Assembly: GCA_021297895.1 (NCBI GenBank)
Contig: JAJTHN010000019.1
Span: 117,363 to 181,362, forward strand
DNA length: 64,000 nucleotides
Source of the DNA: Phycisphaeraceae bacterium
GTDB taxonomy: Bacteria > Planctomycetota > Phycisphaerae > Phycisphaerales > UBA1924
Direction of reading: 5' to 3'
This document shows positions 9,465-18,412 of the stretch, one piece after another. The notes under the pieces were generated by a model, which was given only the letters and a program-made list of their open reading frames with translations, searched no databases and was not told the origin of the DNA. Position 1 is the stretch's first letter, and every line of letters starts with the position of its first letter. Position numbers and translations under genes: made by a program.

Positions 9465-10169
9465 ATGGATCAGAATCTCATCACGCCAATCGCGACGGCG
9501 ATCGGGCTGGCGGGCTCGGCCCTCGCGGCCGCACGCATCTTCCGTCTCGAGCGTCGCCTCGGTGCGATGCTCGCCGGCAGGCCCGTCGACTACCCGACCG
9601 TTATCGAGCACGTCGAGAGGTACGCGCGCGACCTGGTCGCCGGTCAGGCCGGGCACGAGTACCGCAGCCCGCTCCGTGGCCTGCCCGCGTCGATGCTCCG
9701 ACGCGGCCACGCGCTCATGATCCAGAAGGCCGATCCGGATGAGGTCAAGTGGGACCTGCACCAGCGGCTGGACGGCGCTATCGCCAGTTCACGATGGCCC
9801 TTGCTCCATCCCGAACGCCTCGGGACCGCGGGCGTCATCCTCGGCACCGCGCTGCTCTTCGGCGGCTTGCTCGCGCTCTCGCGCCAGTTCACCGCCGAGG
9901 GCGGAATGACCACGCTCAGCGCGACGCTGTGCACGGTGCTCTCGCTCTCGGGCATGCTGCTCATGCAGATCGGGCAGATCATCACCGCCCGCGCTCGGCA
10001 TCTTCTGGCCAGCGAAACGCTCGCCGCGATCATGGTCATCGAGGCCATGGCCGCGCTCCGCGCCGGGGGAACGCCCGAGGACGCCGTCGCGGCCATGACC
10101 GGACTGCTGCCCGACACAGAGCCCGACCGAATCGAGCCCGCGACGCAGATGAGAAGGCGTGCGGCCTGA
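9465..10169 (+). CDS. Divergent MotA-like membrane protein
   Basis: The 234-residue protein has an N-terminal hydrophobic segment (about residues 8-25), a charged cytoplasmic region (28-105) and two further membrane helices (about 112-132 and 142-168). The helices are followed by LASETLAAIMVIEAMAALRAGGTPEDAV, which resembles the cytoplasmic tail after the last helix of MotA. The gene lies where motA is often found, between flgE and fliL, but no motB follows and the first MotA helix pair is not evident. MotA-relatedness is inferred by eye. It could instead be an unrelated flagellar membrane protein. Confidence 0.45.
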   Translation: MDQNLITPIATAIGLAGSALAAARIFRLERRLGAMLAGRPVDYPTVIEHVERYARDLVAGQAGHEYRSPLRGLPASMLRRGHALMIQKADPDEVKWDLHQRLDGAIASSRWPLLHPERLGTAGVILGTALLFGGLLALSRQFTAEGGMTTLSATLCTVLSLSGMLLMQIGQIITARARHLLASETLAAIMVIEAMAALRAGGTPEDAVAAMTGLLPDTEPDRIEPATQMRRRAA

Positions 10170-10318
10170 TCAGGTCCGAGAGCCTGTTCGAACGCTCGCA
10201 CCACTCCATCATCCGCGCGAACCTGCCGATGACACCCTCGTAGCCGGGCGGTGTGTTCGCCCGGCGCACGTTCGACCGGAACCTCCGGGCCAGCCCGGCA
10301 TCAAGCCAAGGACGCACC

Positions 10319-10873
10319 GTGTCTGACAAAAAGCCCGCACCAGCCCCCGAGAAAGACGCAAAGGCCGAAGGCGAGGCCGCACCGCCCAAGAAGGGCCTGC
10401 CGATGAAGATGATCGCGATCGTCGCGGTCATCATGGTCGTGCAGCTTGTCGTGGTCGTGGGTGTCATGAAGGCTCTCGGGCCGAAGAAGTCTCACGCCGA
10501 GGTGCCCAAGGAAGAACTCAAGACCGAGGATGACAAGAAGACCCAGGAGATCCTCGTGGTCGAGGAGAAGTTCCAGAACCTCCAGACCGGCCGGGTCTGG
10601 ATCTGGGACGTGAGCGTGTTCGTGCAGGCACGCGCCAGGAACGCCGCCCGCGTCGAAGAACTGCTCGAGCAGCGCAAGGCCGAGATCTCTGAGGAGATCT
10701 CGCGGATCATCTCCCGCGCCCAGCACGCGCAGCTCAAGGAGCCCGACCGCCTGACGCTCAATCGCCAGATCACCGCCGCGCTCACGAAGATCTTCGATGT
10801 CGACGAGAAGGGCGAGCCGCTGATCGAGCGGGTGCTGATCCCCAAGTGCCGCGGCTTCCCGGCGGACTTTTGA
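10319..10873 (+). CDS. fliL: Flagellar basal body-associated protein FliL
   Basis: FliL is a single-pass inner-membrane protein that surrounds and supports the stator. The 184-residue product has a charged, Ala/Pro/Lys-rich cytoplasmic N-terminus, one membrane helix (about residues 29-50) and a periplasmic domain with the FliL-type LTLNRQITAALTKIFD helix near the C-terminus. GTG 10319 is the likely start because it puts MSDKKPAP at the N-terminus; an upstream in-frame extension is rich in Arg/Pro and looks non-coding. It is the last gene of the flagellar block. Confidence 0.8.
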   Translation: MSDKKPAPAPEKDAKAEGEAAPPKKGLPMKMIAIVAVIMVVQLVVVVGVMKALGPKKSHAEVPKEELKTEDDKKTQEILVVEEKFQNLQTGRVWIWDVSVFVQARARNAARVEELLEQRKAEISEEISRIISRAQHAQLKEPDRLTLNRQITAALTKIFDVDEKGEPLIERVLIPKCRGFPADF

Positions 10874-10891
10874 TTCAAGCGCGAGCAGGCC

Positions 10892-11644
10892 TCAGGGGCG
10901 GTTGGCGAATCGGCACCGTCGGATGCCGACGTACACGAGCAGCTCGAACCCGAGAACCGGCAGCAGGATCAGCAGCGCCAGCGCGTTGCGTGGCCCGCGA
11001 CCGGGCACGAGCACATCGGCACCGGGAAGATCCTGCACAACGCCCAGGAGCGGCGCGAGTGGGGGAACGACCACCATCGCAACCGCGGCACCGACGATCC
11101 AGCCGAAACTCGCCTGCGTGCACACGCTCCATGCGACTGCGGGGGTGATCCTCCACGCGCGCTGGCGTCCGAACAGCCGAACGCCCCGGGTCTCGATCCA
11201 CGTCATGACCATGAGCAAGGCGATGAACGACGCGAAGATCCCGGCGAGCTCGGCCCCGGATCGCGAGAACGTTCCGGCGGTCGTTGGCTGTGCCAGCGCG
11301 AATGCCCCCGTGAGCAGCGCAGCCGCGATCACAATGTTCGCGACCAGCCTGCTCGGCATCGCCCCATCGCGGATGATCAGCCGCCGCGACTCGTATCCCG
11401 GCCGCAGCACCGCCGCGATCAGTCCGCGAACATGGCCGAGAACGCCCTTCTCACGTTGCCATGTCGCGCCGTCGCGGCACGATGCGAGGCTCTGCCTTAC
11501 CGATACGCCGCACTCGGCACAGGGCCCATCGCTGGCTGAGCCCGCAAGGACATAGCCGCAGGACTCACAAAGCAGTTCACGATCACTCACTTGGCTCGCC
11601 ACGGTTCGTTGTTCGACTGGATGCGGAAGAGGTTGCCGACGCAT
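10892..11644 (-). CDS. Zinc-ribbon membrane protein of unknown function
   Basis: A cytoplasmic zinc ribbon with two CxxC knuckles (L-C-E-S-C-G-Y and C-A-E-C-G, about residues 24-46) is followed by several hydrophobic segments that look like four membrane helices. This L-C-x-x-C-G-Y zinc-ribbon plus transmembrane layout recurs in planctomycetes and has no known function. It converges with fliL (18 bases apart) and is divergent from the fur-like gene. The start is uncertain; a downstream GTG just before VSDRELLCESCG would shorten it by about 18 residues. Confidence 0.7.
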   Translation of the reverse strand: MRRQPLPHPVEQRTVASQVSDRELLCESCGYVLAGSASDGPCAECGVSVRQSLASCRDGATWQREKGVLGHVRGLIAAVLRPGYESRRLIIRDGAMPSRLVANIVIAAALLTGAFALAQPTTAGTFSRSGAELAGIFASFIALLMVMTWIETRGVRLFGRQRAWRITPAVAWSVCTQASFGWIVGAAVAMVVVPPLAPLLGVVQDLPGADVLVPGRGPRNALALLILLPVLGFELLVYVGIRRCRFANRP

Positions 11645-11742
11645 GCGGAATCATGCGCCGATCGATCCGATCGACGCCAGAACCGCAACCGAGATCCTTC
11701 GTCACGGTTCGCGCTTCTGTGGCATCCCTGACAGATCCCGTG

Positions 11743-11748
11743 TATACT
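11743..11748 (+). promoter_or_regulatory. -10 box TATACT before fur-like gene
   Basis: TATACT ends eight bases before the ATG at 11757, so transcription would begin at or next to the start codon. No Shine-Dalgarno sequence lies in the eight bases between and no convincing -35 is visible. Confidence 0.55.
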
Positions 11749-11756
11749 TTGTCCGC

Positions 11757-12224
11757 ATGACCCCGGCACGCGTGCTCTTTCGCAGACTCGGACTCCGATG
11801 CACGTCAGAGCGTGAGGCGATTTTCAGCGCCTTGGCGCAAACTACATCGCACCCGACGGCGGAGGAGCTGCACGAGTTCGTGAACTCCACACGGTGGGCT
11901 AGCGTCGTCAAGGGCCCGATCAGCAGGGCCACGGTTTACAACACGCTCGACCTGCTCGTCCGCCGCGGACTCGCCCGCCGATTCTCGTTTCCGAGCGACG
12001 AAGTGGGCGTGCAGCCTGCGCGCTATGACGCCGATACATCGGAGCATGTCCATCTGATCACCGACGACGGGCGAATCCGCGATGTTCCCGATGACCTGAG
12101 CCACCGCATTCTCTCGAGTCTCCCCGCAGAAGTCGTTGAGGAGCTTGAGCGTCGAATGGGTGTGCAGGTCGATGGAATGCGTATTGAGCTTCAAGGCCGC
12201 AGCACTTCGGGCAAGTCGTGCTGA
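11757..12224 (+). CDS. Fur-family transcriptional regulator
   Basis: The 155-residue protein has the Fur winged-helix ([18 protein letters not shown], then [14 protein letters not shown] recognition helix, residues 1-85) and the dimerisation domain with the metal-site H-V-H (in [10 protein letters not shown]). The CxxC pair that follows this motif in Fur and PerR is missing (T and D replace the Cys residues), and only one Cys remains at the C-terminus. It therefore lacks the structural Cys4 zinc site. Metal and target (iron, peroxide or manganese) cannot be told from sequence. ATG 11757 is supported by the helix-turn-helix start and by the -10 box at 11743. Confidence 0.85.
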   Translation: MTPARVLFRRLGLRCTSEREAIFSALAQTTSHPTAEELHEFVNSTRWASVVKGPISRATVYNTLDLLVRRGLARRFSFPSDEVGVQPARYDADTSEHVHLITDDGRIRDVPDDLSHRILSSLPAEVVEELERRMGVQVDGMRIELQGRSTSGKSC

Positions 12225-12336
12225 TGCGGCCTCATTCCGGTCGCATCCGCGTGCAGGCGATGCGACGTCCTTCGCCACCGCCAGCATCGGTCCGCGGACT
12301 TCTGCATTATGCCGGGGACCTGTTCGGAGCGACACA

Positions 12337-12723
12337 TTGGCCTGGCTTCTCCTGGTGATCGCTGGTGTGCTCGAGATCGGCTGGGCGGTGGGGCTCAAGT
12401 ACACCGAAGGATTCACGCGGCTATGGCCGAGTGTGCTGACCATTTCCGCGATCGCGCTGAGCATGTATCTGCTCAGCGTCGCCGCCCGGACGATTCCCAT
12501 CGGCACCGCCTATGCGGTCTGGGTCGGCATCGGCGCCGCGGGCACGGCGATCGTCGGTGCCGCGATTCTCGGCGAGCCTCTCGGTGCAGCGCGCGGCTTC
12601 TTCCTCGCGCTGCTGCTGGCCTCGATCATCGGCCTCAAGCTCACCGCGGCACCGGCCAGTCCGAAAGTCCTTCCGTCAACCCCGGACCCCGCGTCCGACC
12701 TGCGCGAAGATCGCGTACCGTAA
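12337..12723 (+). CDS. sugE: SMR-family guanidinium exporter (SugE/Gdx)
   Basis: This is a small four-helix multidrug-resistance-type protein of 128 residues. The first helix [20 protein letters not shown] carries the essential Glu13. The following [14 protein letters not shown] and GIIGLKL-type ending ([10 protein letters not shown]) are closest to the Gdx/SugE branch, whose members export guanidinium in exchange for protons. The start is TTG 12337, chosen because the family begins exactly there. A 23-residue polar tail follows helix 4, longer than usual. No guanidine riboswitch was recognised upstream. Confidence 0.88.
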   Translation: MAWLLLVIAGVLEIGWAVGLKYTEGFTRLWPSVLTISAIALSMYLLSVAARTIPIGTAYAVWVGIGAAGTAIVGAAILGEPLGAARGFFLALLLASIIGLKLTAAPASPKVLPSTPDPASDLREDRVP

Positions 12724-12952
12724 CGACATGGCAAGGCGTGGCTCCAGCCGTGGTCGACCCGGCGATCGTCGCGAGCGACGATCAACGCCCGACGCACACC
12801 TCTCCCCCCGCGCATCGTCGCGTTCGTCGCCGGCAGGCTCGAAGCGGGCAGGATCATCTCCGTCCAAGCACACGCGGCAGCCTTCGCGATCGGCCCCGCT
12901 CGCCAAGCCACCCGCACGTTCGACGGCATCTGTTCGCGCTCGCCCCGGCGAC

Positions 12953-13807
12953 ATGTTCGTGCTCTCGCGTCTGGCGCTCCGCCAGATCGATCGGCTCTGC
13001 GCAGAGCATTACGGCCTCCCGACGATCGTCCTTATGGAGAACGCCGCCGCCGCATTGGCGGGCGCCACGCAGCAGCTCCTCGCCGATGCGCAGACGCTCC
13101 GCGACGCCGCCGCGGGGCCTGCCGACAGCCGGCTCGAGCCGCTGGGTGTGGTCATCGTCATCGGCACCGGGAGCAACGGCGGCGACGGGCTCGCCCTTGC
13201 GCGTCATCTCCACAACGCCGGTGTGCCCGTCGCGGTTGTGTGCGTCGGCGCGATCGACGCACCCCAGGGCGACGCCGCGACACAGATGCGAGTTGCTCGG
13301 GCGATGCGCATCCGCATCCGCGCCCAGACCAGCGACATCTCCAGCGCGATCTCCGCGGCCGTTCGCGATGTCGGTCGCGTCGGCGTGATCGTCGACGCCC
13401 TTCTCGGTACCGGGGTGAACCGTCCGATCGCCCCGGGCTCGCCGATCGGCGAGGCCATCGTCGCGATCAACGATTCGGCGCGGTCTCTCGGCGCAGCAGT
13501 GCTGAGCATCGATCTCCCGTCGGGTATGGACCCGGACACCGGCCAGGGTCTCCTTCAAGCCCAGCCACCAGATCGCGCATGCGTGCGAGCCGACCTGACG
13601 GTCAGCTTCGTCGGGCTCAAGGTGGGATTCGCCAATCCCGCGGCGTCGGCGATGCTCGGCCAAATCATGATCGCCGACATCGGCTGCCCTCGCGAGCTTC
13701 TGGCGCGCCTTGGTCGACGGCTCACCGTCGCACAGACGCTCCCGGGCGCTTCGCTCAATCGGCTGCCAGACGCCGCGTCGCGCGTCACACCCCGCCCCGG
13801 CCCGTGA
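12953..13807 (+). CDS. nnrE: NAD(P)H-hydrate epimerase (NnrE, YjeF N-domain)
   Basis: The enzyme interconverts R- and S-NAD(P)HX for repair of damaged nicotinamide cofactors. Visible motifs are LMENAAAALA, the nucleotide-binding VIGTGSNGGDGLALARHL and the catalytic-region VDALLGTGVNRP with LSIDLPSGMDPDTG. It is a stand-alone epimerase of 284 residues without the NnrD dehydratase domain found in many bacterial fusions. The reading frame is open further upstream to ATG 12728, but that 75-residue stretch is Arg/Ser/Pro-rich without similarity. ATG 12953 fits the family. Confidence 0.85.
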   Translation: MFVLSRLALRQIDRLCAEHYGLPTIVLMENAAAALAGATQQLLADAQTLRDAAAGPADSRLEPLGVVIVIGTGSNGGDGLALARHLHNAGVPVAVVCVGAIDAPQGDAATQMRVARAMRIRIRAQTSDISSAISAAVRDVGRVGVIVDALLGTGVNRPIAPGSPIGEAIVAINDSARSLGAAVLSIDLPSGMDPDTGQGLLQAQPPDRACVRADLTVSFVGLKVGFANPAASAMLGQIMIADIGCPRELLARLGRRLTVAQTLPGASLNRLPDAASRVTPRPGP

Positions 13808-13895
13808 GTCTCCCGCCCGCTCCCGCCGCTCGCCAGCCCGCTACCGTGTACCGTTCAAGGCGGGCCGAGGCTTGGCTCGCCAACAGGAGACGCCT

Positions 13896-14375
13896 ATGGC
13901 CGTGCGCATGGCGCTGGCTCGAATCCTGATCCGCGAACTCAGTGAGTACCAGCTCATTGAACTGCGAGAGTGCGCCCCGGCCACCCCGGGCGACGACGAC
14001 TCGGCCGAACCGGGCGCGCCGGTGTTCCAGCAACTGGAGAACGGGCGCAGTTTCCCGATCGTCATCGGGCTCCCCGAGGCCCACGCCATCGAGCGGCGCC
14101 TCAAGGGCATCCAGATCAAGCGCCCGCAGACGCATGACCTCCTGGCCAACTGCATCCAGGCACTGGGCGGCAAACTCGAGGCTATCTGCATCAATGATCT
14201 CGCCGAGCACACGTTCTTTGCGGAGTTGCACGTCCGCAGTGCCGCGGGGGAACTTCTCAAGATCGACAGCCGCCCAAGTGACGCGATCGCGCTGGGCATC
14301 GCAGAAGATGTCCCCATTCTGGTGGCCGAGCACGTTCTCGACGCGGCACAGAAGGACCGACCGGACGCGCCCTGA
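13896..14375 (+). CDS. Bifunctional nuclease-family protein (DUF151)
   Basis: The 159-residue protein has the BFN/DUF151 fold, recognisable from the segment F-P-I-V-I-G-L-P-E-A-H-A-I, then R-P-x-T-H-D-L-L and the ending ID-S-R-P-S-D-A-I-A-L-G near residues 120-135. Family members are reported as DNase/RNase in plants and Thermotoga; the role in this group is unproven. Start ATG 13896 has a good ribosome site (AGGAGA at 13885-13890). It follows nnrE by 88 bases and may have its own promoter. Confidence 0.85.
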   Translation: MAVRMALARILIRELSEYQLIELRECAPATPGDDDSAEPGAPVFQQLENGRSFPIVIGLPEAHAIERRLKGIQIKRPQTHDLLANCIQALGGKLEAICINDLAEHTFFAELHVRSAAGELLKIDSRPSDAIALGIAEDVPILVAEHVLDAAQKDRPDAP

Positions 14376-14730
14376 TCACGGACATCTGGTCCGTCGGTGG
14401 CCCCCCAAAGCCATGACCCAAGAGCCGACCGGTGACGGTGCGCCTCAGCACGTCCGAATTTCTGCCGTCATGGATTGCCCATGTTGCCCATATTCGCCGC
14501 GTTGTGATTCCGGACGGAGGAATCCTTCAATGGCGGCTTACTCCGAGCCGCGAAACTCGTTTCCGCGACCTGCGAATCGTAAGGTGGTTTAGGGCTGATT
14601 CCTCCCCAGAGTCGGCCGAGAGTTTCTCTGCGTCGGGGTCGAGTGACGTCAGGTTCGTCGTTCGACATCGATGCACAAAACACCCGGACCGATGACCATC
14701 GAAAGGTGGCTCGGCCTTGAGGAGAGAGAA
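14376..14730. other. 355-bp gene-free upstream region
   Basis: No credible gene was found here. It is the leader and promoter region for the exported protein at 14731. It contains a direct repeat of TTGCCCAT near 14474-14490 and two AAGGTGG motifs, at about 14581 and 14703. A segment resembling the region upstream of the gene at 16938 (ACCTG...AAGGTGG..TTT, AACACCCGGA) is also present. Confidence 0.4.
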
Positions 14731-15498
14731 ATGTCGATTGCTGTCCGTCCGTCCACGTTCATCGCCCTGACCGCCTTTGCTGTCTCGGTCGCCGCGGGTT
14801 CCGCCAGCGCCGGAGTCGTCACGCTCGGCGTGCCCGAGTCGATGATCGCCTCATCGAGCAACACGGTCCTGAACGCCCGCTACCGGCTGAGCAACACCAA
14901 CTTCGACCACATGCTCGCCAAGAGCTCGAGCATCAGCGCGTCGACCATCGTTCAGAGCCGCAACACCGGCACGCACAACAACCTCAACGGCGCGATCTTC
15001 GACTTCAGCCTTTCGTACTCGCCCGCGGCTGGCTGGACGTTCACCAAGACGCACGTCTCTGGCGACGCGACTTCCACGACCTCGAGCACGCTGACCTTCA
15101 GCACGCCGTTCAACGGCGACAGCCCGTTCCGTTCCTTCAATGGCTTTGAGCTCTTCTCCGTTGTCGGCAGCCTCCCCAGTGGCGTGTCCGGCGCCACCGC
15201 CTCTGCATATGACCTGACCTTCTCCGCGCCCGGACACACCGTCGTTGGCACTCTCGGCGACGTCACGTCCACGGGCGGGCTGGTCAATACCTGGATTCAT
15301 GCGGACTTTGACCTCTCGACCACGTCCTTCACGCTCGCCGGCAAGCTGCGTCACTCGTTCGTCGGCACCACCGGCAGCAACATGGATGAGCGCGTGAAGT
15401 TCGACATCAAGGCCGCGACGGTCACGCTGATCCCGACCCCCGGCGCCGCCGCGGGTGTCGCTCTCTTGGGCCTTGTCGCCGCCCGTCGTCGCCGCTGA
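14731..15498 (+). CDS. Exported protein with PEP-CTERM-like sorting tail
   Basis: The 255-residue protein has a signal peptide (hydrophobic residues about 11-28, cleavage near SASA-GV), a Ser/Thr-rich beta-type body with no recognised domain, and a C-terminal sorting signal: P-T-P-G-A-A-A, a hydrophobic helix and RRRR. This tail is the planctomycete relative of PEP-CTERM and is thought to direct envelope retention by an exosortase-like system. The start at 14731 has a clear ribosome site (GGAGAG). A rho-independent terminator follows directly. Function is unknown. Confidence 0.8.
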   Translation: MSIAVRPSTFIALTAFAVSVAAGSASAGVVTLGVPESMIASSSNTVLNARYRLSNTNFDHMLAKSSSISASTIVQSRNTGTHNNLNGAIFDFSLSYSPAAGWTFTKTHVSGDATSTTSSTLTFSTPFNGDSPFRSFNGFELFSVVGSLPSGVSGATASAYDLTFSAPGHTVVGTLGDVTSTGGLVNTWIHADFDLSTTSFTLAGKLRHSFVGTTGSNMDERVKFDIKAATVTLIPTPGAAAGVALLGLVAARRRR

Positions 15499-15530
15499 TC
15501 AGGAACTCTCGACGGTCCTCCGCCTCCGAA

Positions 15531-15558
15531 CGCCCCGCGGCCTCCGCGGGGCGTTTTT
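15531..15558 (+). terminator. Rho-independent terminator
   Basis: A perfect 10-bp GC stem (CGCCCCGCGG / CCGCGGGGCG) with a 3-base loop is followed by five T residues. It lies 33 bases after the stop of the exported protein gene. Confidence 0.9.
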
Positions 15559-15730
15559 CTGCGCCAACCCCGCTGGCCCCCCAGATCCCTCATCTGTGGT
15601 CATTCACATCGCGGCCCACCCTCGCCGACGCCGCCCGACTCCGGGTACCATCGCATCGGCCGGTCAGCGCTCGGCGTGCACGGGAGAGGATGCCCGGCAC
15701 GTCGCCCGCGCCGCCGCGATCGAGACCGCC

Positions 15731-16657
15731 ATGCCCAAGCAGGCCTCCCAGCCCCAGTCGTTCGAATCAGAAGTCGCCGTCGGTGCCGCCCCCGAATCGC
15801 CCGGCGAAGCCTCCAGCGCCCCTTCGAGTGCGGCCGCGTCGGACAGCAACGCTTCCACCGCCACGCTTGACCCCGAGCCAGCGATCGACCCCGAACGAAT
15901 CGCCGAGCTCGCCCCGAAAATCGAGGCTCTACTGATCACCAGCGGTCGTCCGCTCACGCCGACTCGCCTAGCCCAGGCCCTCGGTCTCGCCCCGCTGCCC
16001 GAATCCGCTGTTCGCCCGGGAGCCGAGCTCGACGCCGACGGCCAGCCCGTGCCGATTGTCATCCCCAAGCGCCGCAGGAAGCGGGGCCCGAGCGGCCCGA
16101 CGCCAGAGGCCCTTATCGCGGCGTGCGTCGCGAGTCTGAATGAGACGTACGACCAGACCTCTCGCAGTTTCCGCATCGAGACGGTCGCCGGTGGCTATCG
16201 GCTCATGACGCTGGCGTCGTTCCGCCCGGTCATCGAGGCGCTCCACGGCGTCAGCGCCCAGACCCGCCTCAGCCGCGCCGCCATTGAATCCCTCGCGATC
16301 ATCGCCTACCGCCAGCCCATTACCCGCCATCAGCTCGAAGCGATCCGGGGCGTCTCTTGCGGCGAGGTGCTCTCGTCCCTCCTTGAACGCCGACTGGTCG
16401 AGATCGCCGGTCGAGCCGAAGAACTCGGCCGACCGCTGCTGTACGCCACCAGCCGCCAGTTCCTCGGGGCATTTGGTCTCTCGTCACTGAAGGATCTGCC
16501 GTCGCCGCAGGAACTCGGGATCGCACGAGCAAACGCCGAGTCGCCCGCATCCGCGACAGCTCCGGTTGCCACGTCAACCCAGTCAGAATCCGCCTCAAAC
16601 GCGGAGAATCTCGCCGCCGAAGCCAGCGTCTCGCCGCCGGAATCGTCCGATGCCTGA
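15731..16657 (+). CDS. scpB: Segregation and condensation protein ScpB
   Basis: ScpB is the winged-helix partner of the SMC-ScpA condensin. The conserved part (about residues 55-265) begins I-A-E-L-A-P-K-I-E-A-L-L-I-T-S-G-R-P-L and includes LIAACVASLNETYDQTSRSF and the signature ESLAIIAYRQPITRHQLEAIRGV. A 50-residue Ser/Ala-rich N-terminal extension, an internal PKRRRKRG basic insert and a low-complexity C-terminus make it longer (308 residues) than typical ScpB (about 200). ATG 15731 is chosen; a TACCAT -10-like box at 15646 would give a leader of roughly 70 bases. No scpA lies nearby in the window. Confidence 0.9.
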   Translation: MPKQASQPQSFESEVAVGAAPESPGEASSAPSSAAASDSNASTATLDPEPAIDPERIAELAPKIEALLITSGRPLTPTRLAQALGLAPLPESAVRPGAELDADGQPVPIVIPKRRRKRGPSGPTPEALIAACVASLNETYDQTSRSFRIETVAGGYRLMTLASFRPVIEALHGVSAQTRLSRAAIESLAIIAYRQPITRHQLEAIRGVSCGEVLSSLLERRLVEIAGRAEELGRPLLYATSRQFLGAFGLSSLKDLPSPQELGIARANAESPASATAPVATSTQSESASNAENLAAEASVSPPESSDA

Positions 16658-16937
16658 GCCCGGGCGCGACCCCCGTCGCCCCCGCTCGGCCGAGCTTTAC
16701 AAGAATCCGCACGATCGAGCCGATCGTACAAGTACTTGGGCAGTTGTAGAGCCGAAGAGTCGGAACGCAAACACCCGGAACAGACCGTCGGAAGTGGACG
16801 TCCAACTCCGAACCTGTTCGTCGCAAGGTGGGTTTCTGACCGTCACCCGCCCGTTTGATGCGTCTGTTCCCCTCTGTACCTTTGTGGGATTCACCCGGCG
16901 ATCGGCCACTGCCGAGAGCTGACCGCAGGAGATTGTC

Positions 16938-18350
16938 ATGCCGCACCGCATTCCGGATGTCCTTCCCGCACGCTCCACCAGCGTCGTTCCCGCCACCCGA
17001 ACGACGGCGATCCTGAGCCGAGCGGGGCTGGTGCTCTGCGCCCTTCTGGCGGGCGCCGCCATGACGATCGGCCCCGTTTCGACCGCTTCCGCACAGGTGG
17101 ATCCGACCAAGCTCCCGCGTGATGCCGGACGCCGGCACAGCCCGTTCCCGAAGCTCGACGACAAGGCACCGCTTCAGGATCGCATGCTGCGACGCAGCGA
17201 TGCCCGCGCGATAACCCTCACCGTGGAAGTCGCGGTGAACCCCAGCCGCGTGTACGACTCGGCGGGCAACGTCGCGCCGTCGAACTTCCGGTACACCTCG
17301 GGCATGTTCATCTTCCCGATGCCGACCAGTTCCGGCTCGCATGATCTGGTCCGAAACGGCCTGAAAAGCGAGCTGAAGTTCAACGACAAGACCATCGAGG
17401 TGGAGCCCAAGGTGCAGGACAACCTCGCCGCCGGTACTCGCCTGCTGCGGTGGGAGATGGCCAATCTCGAGGGTCGCAACGCCACGCTCAAGTTGACGAT
17501 CCCGATGCTCACACGCAGCACCAAGGCCGACGAGAGCCTCCTGAGAGAGGTGCCCTGGCCCAAGGGCGGCTTCAGCAACACGGGCCAGTCGGCGCTCCAG
17601 CCGCAGATGTTCGTCGAGTGGACGAACGACCCCAACGAAGTCCCTGAGACGCAGAAGGCCTTCGCCGCCGCCGCGGCTCGGTATCTCAACAACGCCGATC
17701 CGAAGACGCTCAAGCCCTACGTCGTCGCGAAGATGATCGCCGCGGGTGTGCTGCGCGAAATCCAGCCGTCTGGCAACGGCGTGCGCCAGAACCGTAACGG
17801 CTCGATCAACAGCATCGAACTCAACGGCGCGGGCTCGGTGTTCAAGAACAACCGCGGCACGGAACCCGATGTCGTTTCGTACTTCGTCGGCACCCTCCGC
17901 GCCGCGGGCATTCCCGCTCGCACCGTCATCGGGGTCGACGCGTCCGACTCTGTCTCCGGCGGCCTGAACCCCGCGTTCAGCGGCAGCAGCAAGGAACGCC
18001 TCTATACCTGGGCCGAGTTCTGCCTGGTCTGCCCCGACACGGGCCGCGATGTCTGGATTCCCGTTGACATCATCCGCCAGCGCAAGAGCGGCTCACGCCC
18101 GCCTGCGCTCGATCGCGAGTGGAAGTACTTCGGCTCGCACGAGGACCTTGAGTACCTCCTCCCGCTCGCCTTCCAGTTCGCGCCGCCGACTTCCGCTTCT
18201 CCCGCCGGGCAGAAGCCGCTCCCGCCCGCGGTCTGGACCTGGAGTTCCGCGCCCGCGACGGCCGAGGCCGACATGTCCATCCGCTTCGACGCGAGCAACA
18301 CCCCGCGGCGGAGCAGCAACGACAAGAACAACAACCGCCAGCGACGCTGA
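16938..18350 (+). CDS. Exported transglutaminase-fold protein, probably inactive
   Basis: A signal peptide (to about residue 52, ASAQ) leads into a 470-residue protein with a large beta-rich N-terminal half and a transglutaminase-like core near residues 300-375. The core shows YFVGTLRAAGIPARTVIGVD and later YTWAEF...VWIPVD. In active members the position 12 residues before the LRAAG arginine is Cys and the aromatic motif is H-A-W-x-E. Here these read Glu and T-W-A-E, and only the Asp (IPVD) remains. The fold is clear; loss of the Cys-His pair suggests a binding or structural role. A ribosome site (GCAGGAGA) precedes ATG 16938. Confidence 0.72.
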   Translation: MPHRIPDVLPARSTSVVPATRTTAILSRAGLVLCALLAGAAMTIGPVSTASAQVDPTKLPRDAGRRHSPFPKLDDKAPLQDRMLRRSDARAITLTVEVAVNPSRVYDSAGNVAPSNFRYTSGMFIFPMPTSSGSHDLVRNGLKSELKFNDKTIEVEPKVQDNLAAGTRLLRWEMANLEGRNATLKLTIPMLTRSTKADESLLREVPWPKGGFSNTGQSALQPQMFVEWTNDPNEVPETQKAFAAAAARYLNNADPKTLKPYVVAKMIAAGVLREIQPSGNGVRQNRNGSINSIELNGAGSVFKNNRGTEPDVVSYFVGTLRAAGIPARTVIGVDASDSVSGGLNPAFSGSSKERLYTWAEFCLVCPDTGRDVWIPVDIIRQRKSGSRPPALDREWKYFGSHEDLEYLLPLAFQFAPPTSASPAGQKPLPPAVWTWSSAPATAEADMSIRFDASNTPRRSSNDKNNNRQRR

Positions 18351-18412
18351 TCGCCCGCGCGGTCCCGCGGTCGGCGATGTCGGTCGCTCACGCGCCGGAC
18401 CTCGCGCCGGCA

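Noticed and set aside
12225..12336. Guanidine riboswitch before the SugE/Gdx gene
   Set aside because: Expected for this exporter, but no paired ACGR hairpins or ykkC core were recognised; a covariance-model search would settle it.
12728..12952. N-terminal extension of the NAD(P)HX epimerase
   Set aside because: Open in frame but Arg/Ser/Pro-rich without family similarity; ATG 12953 fits the fold. Not fully excluded.
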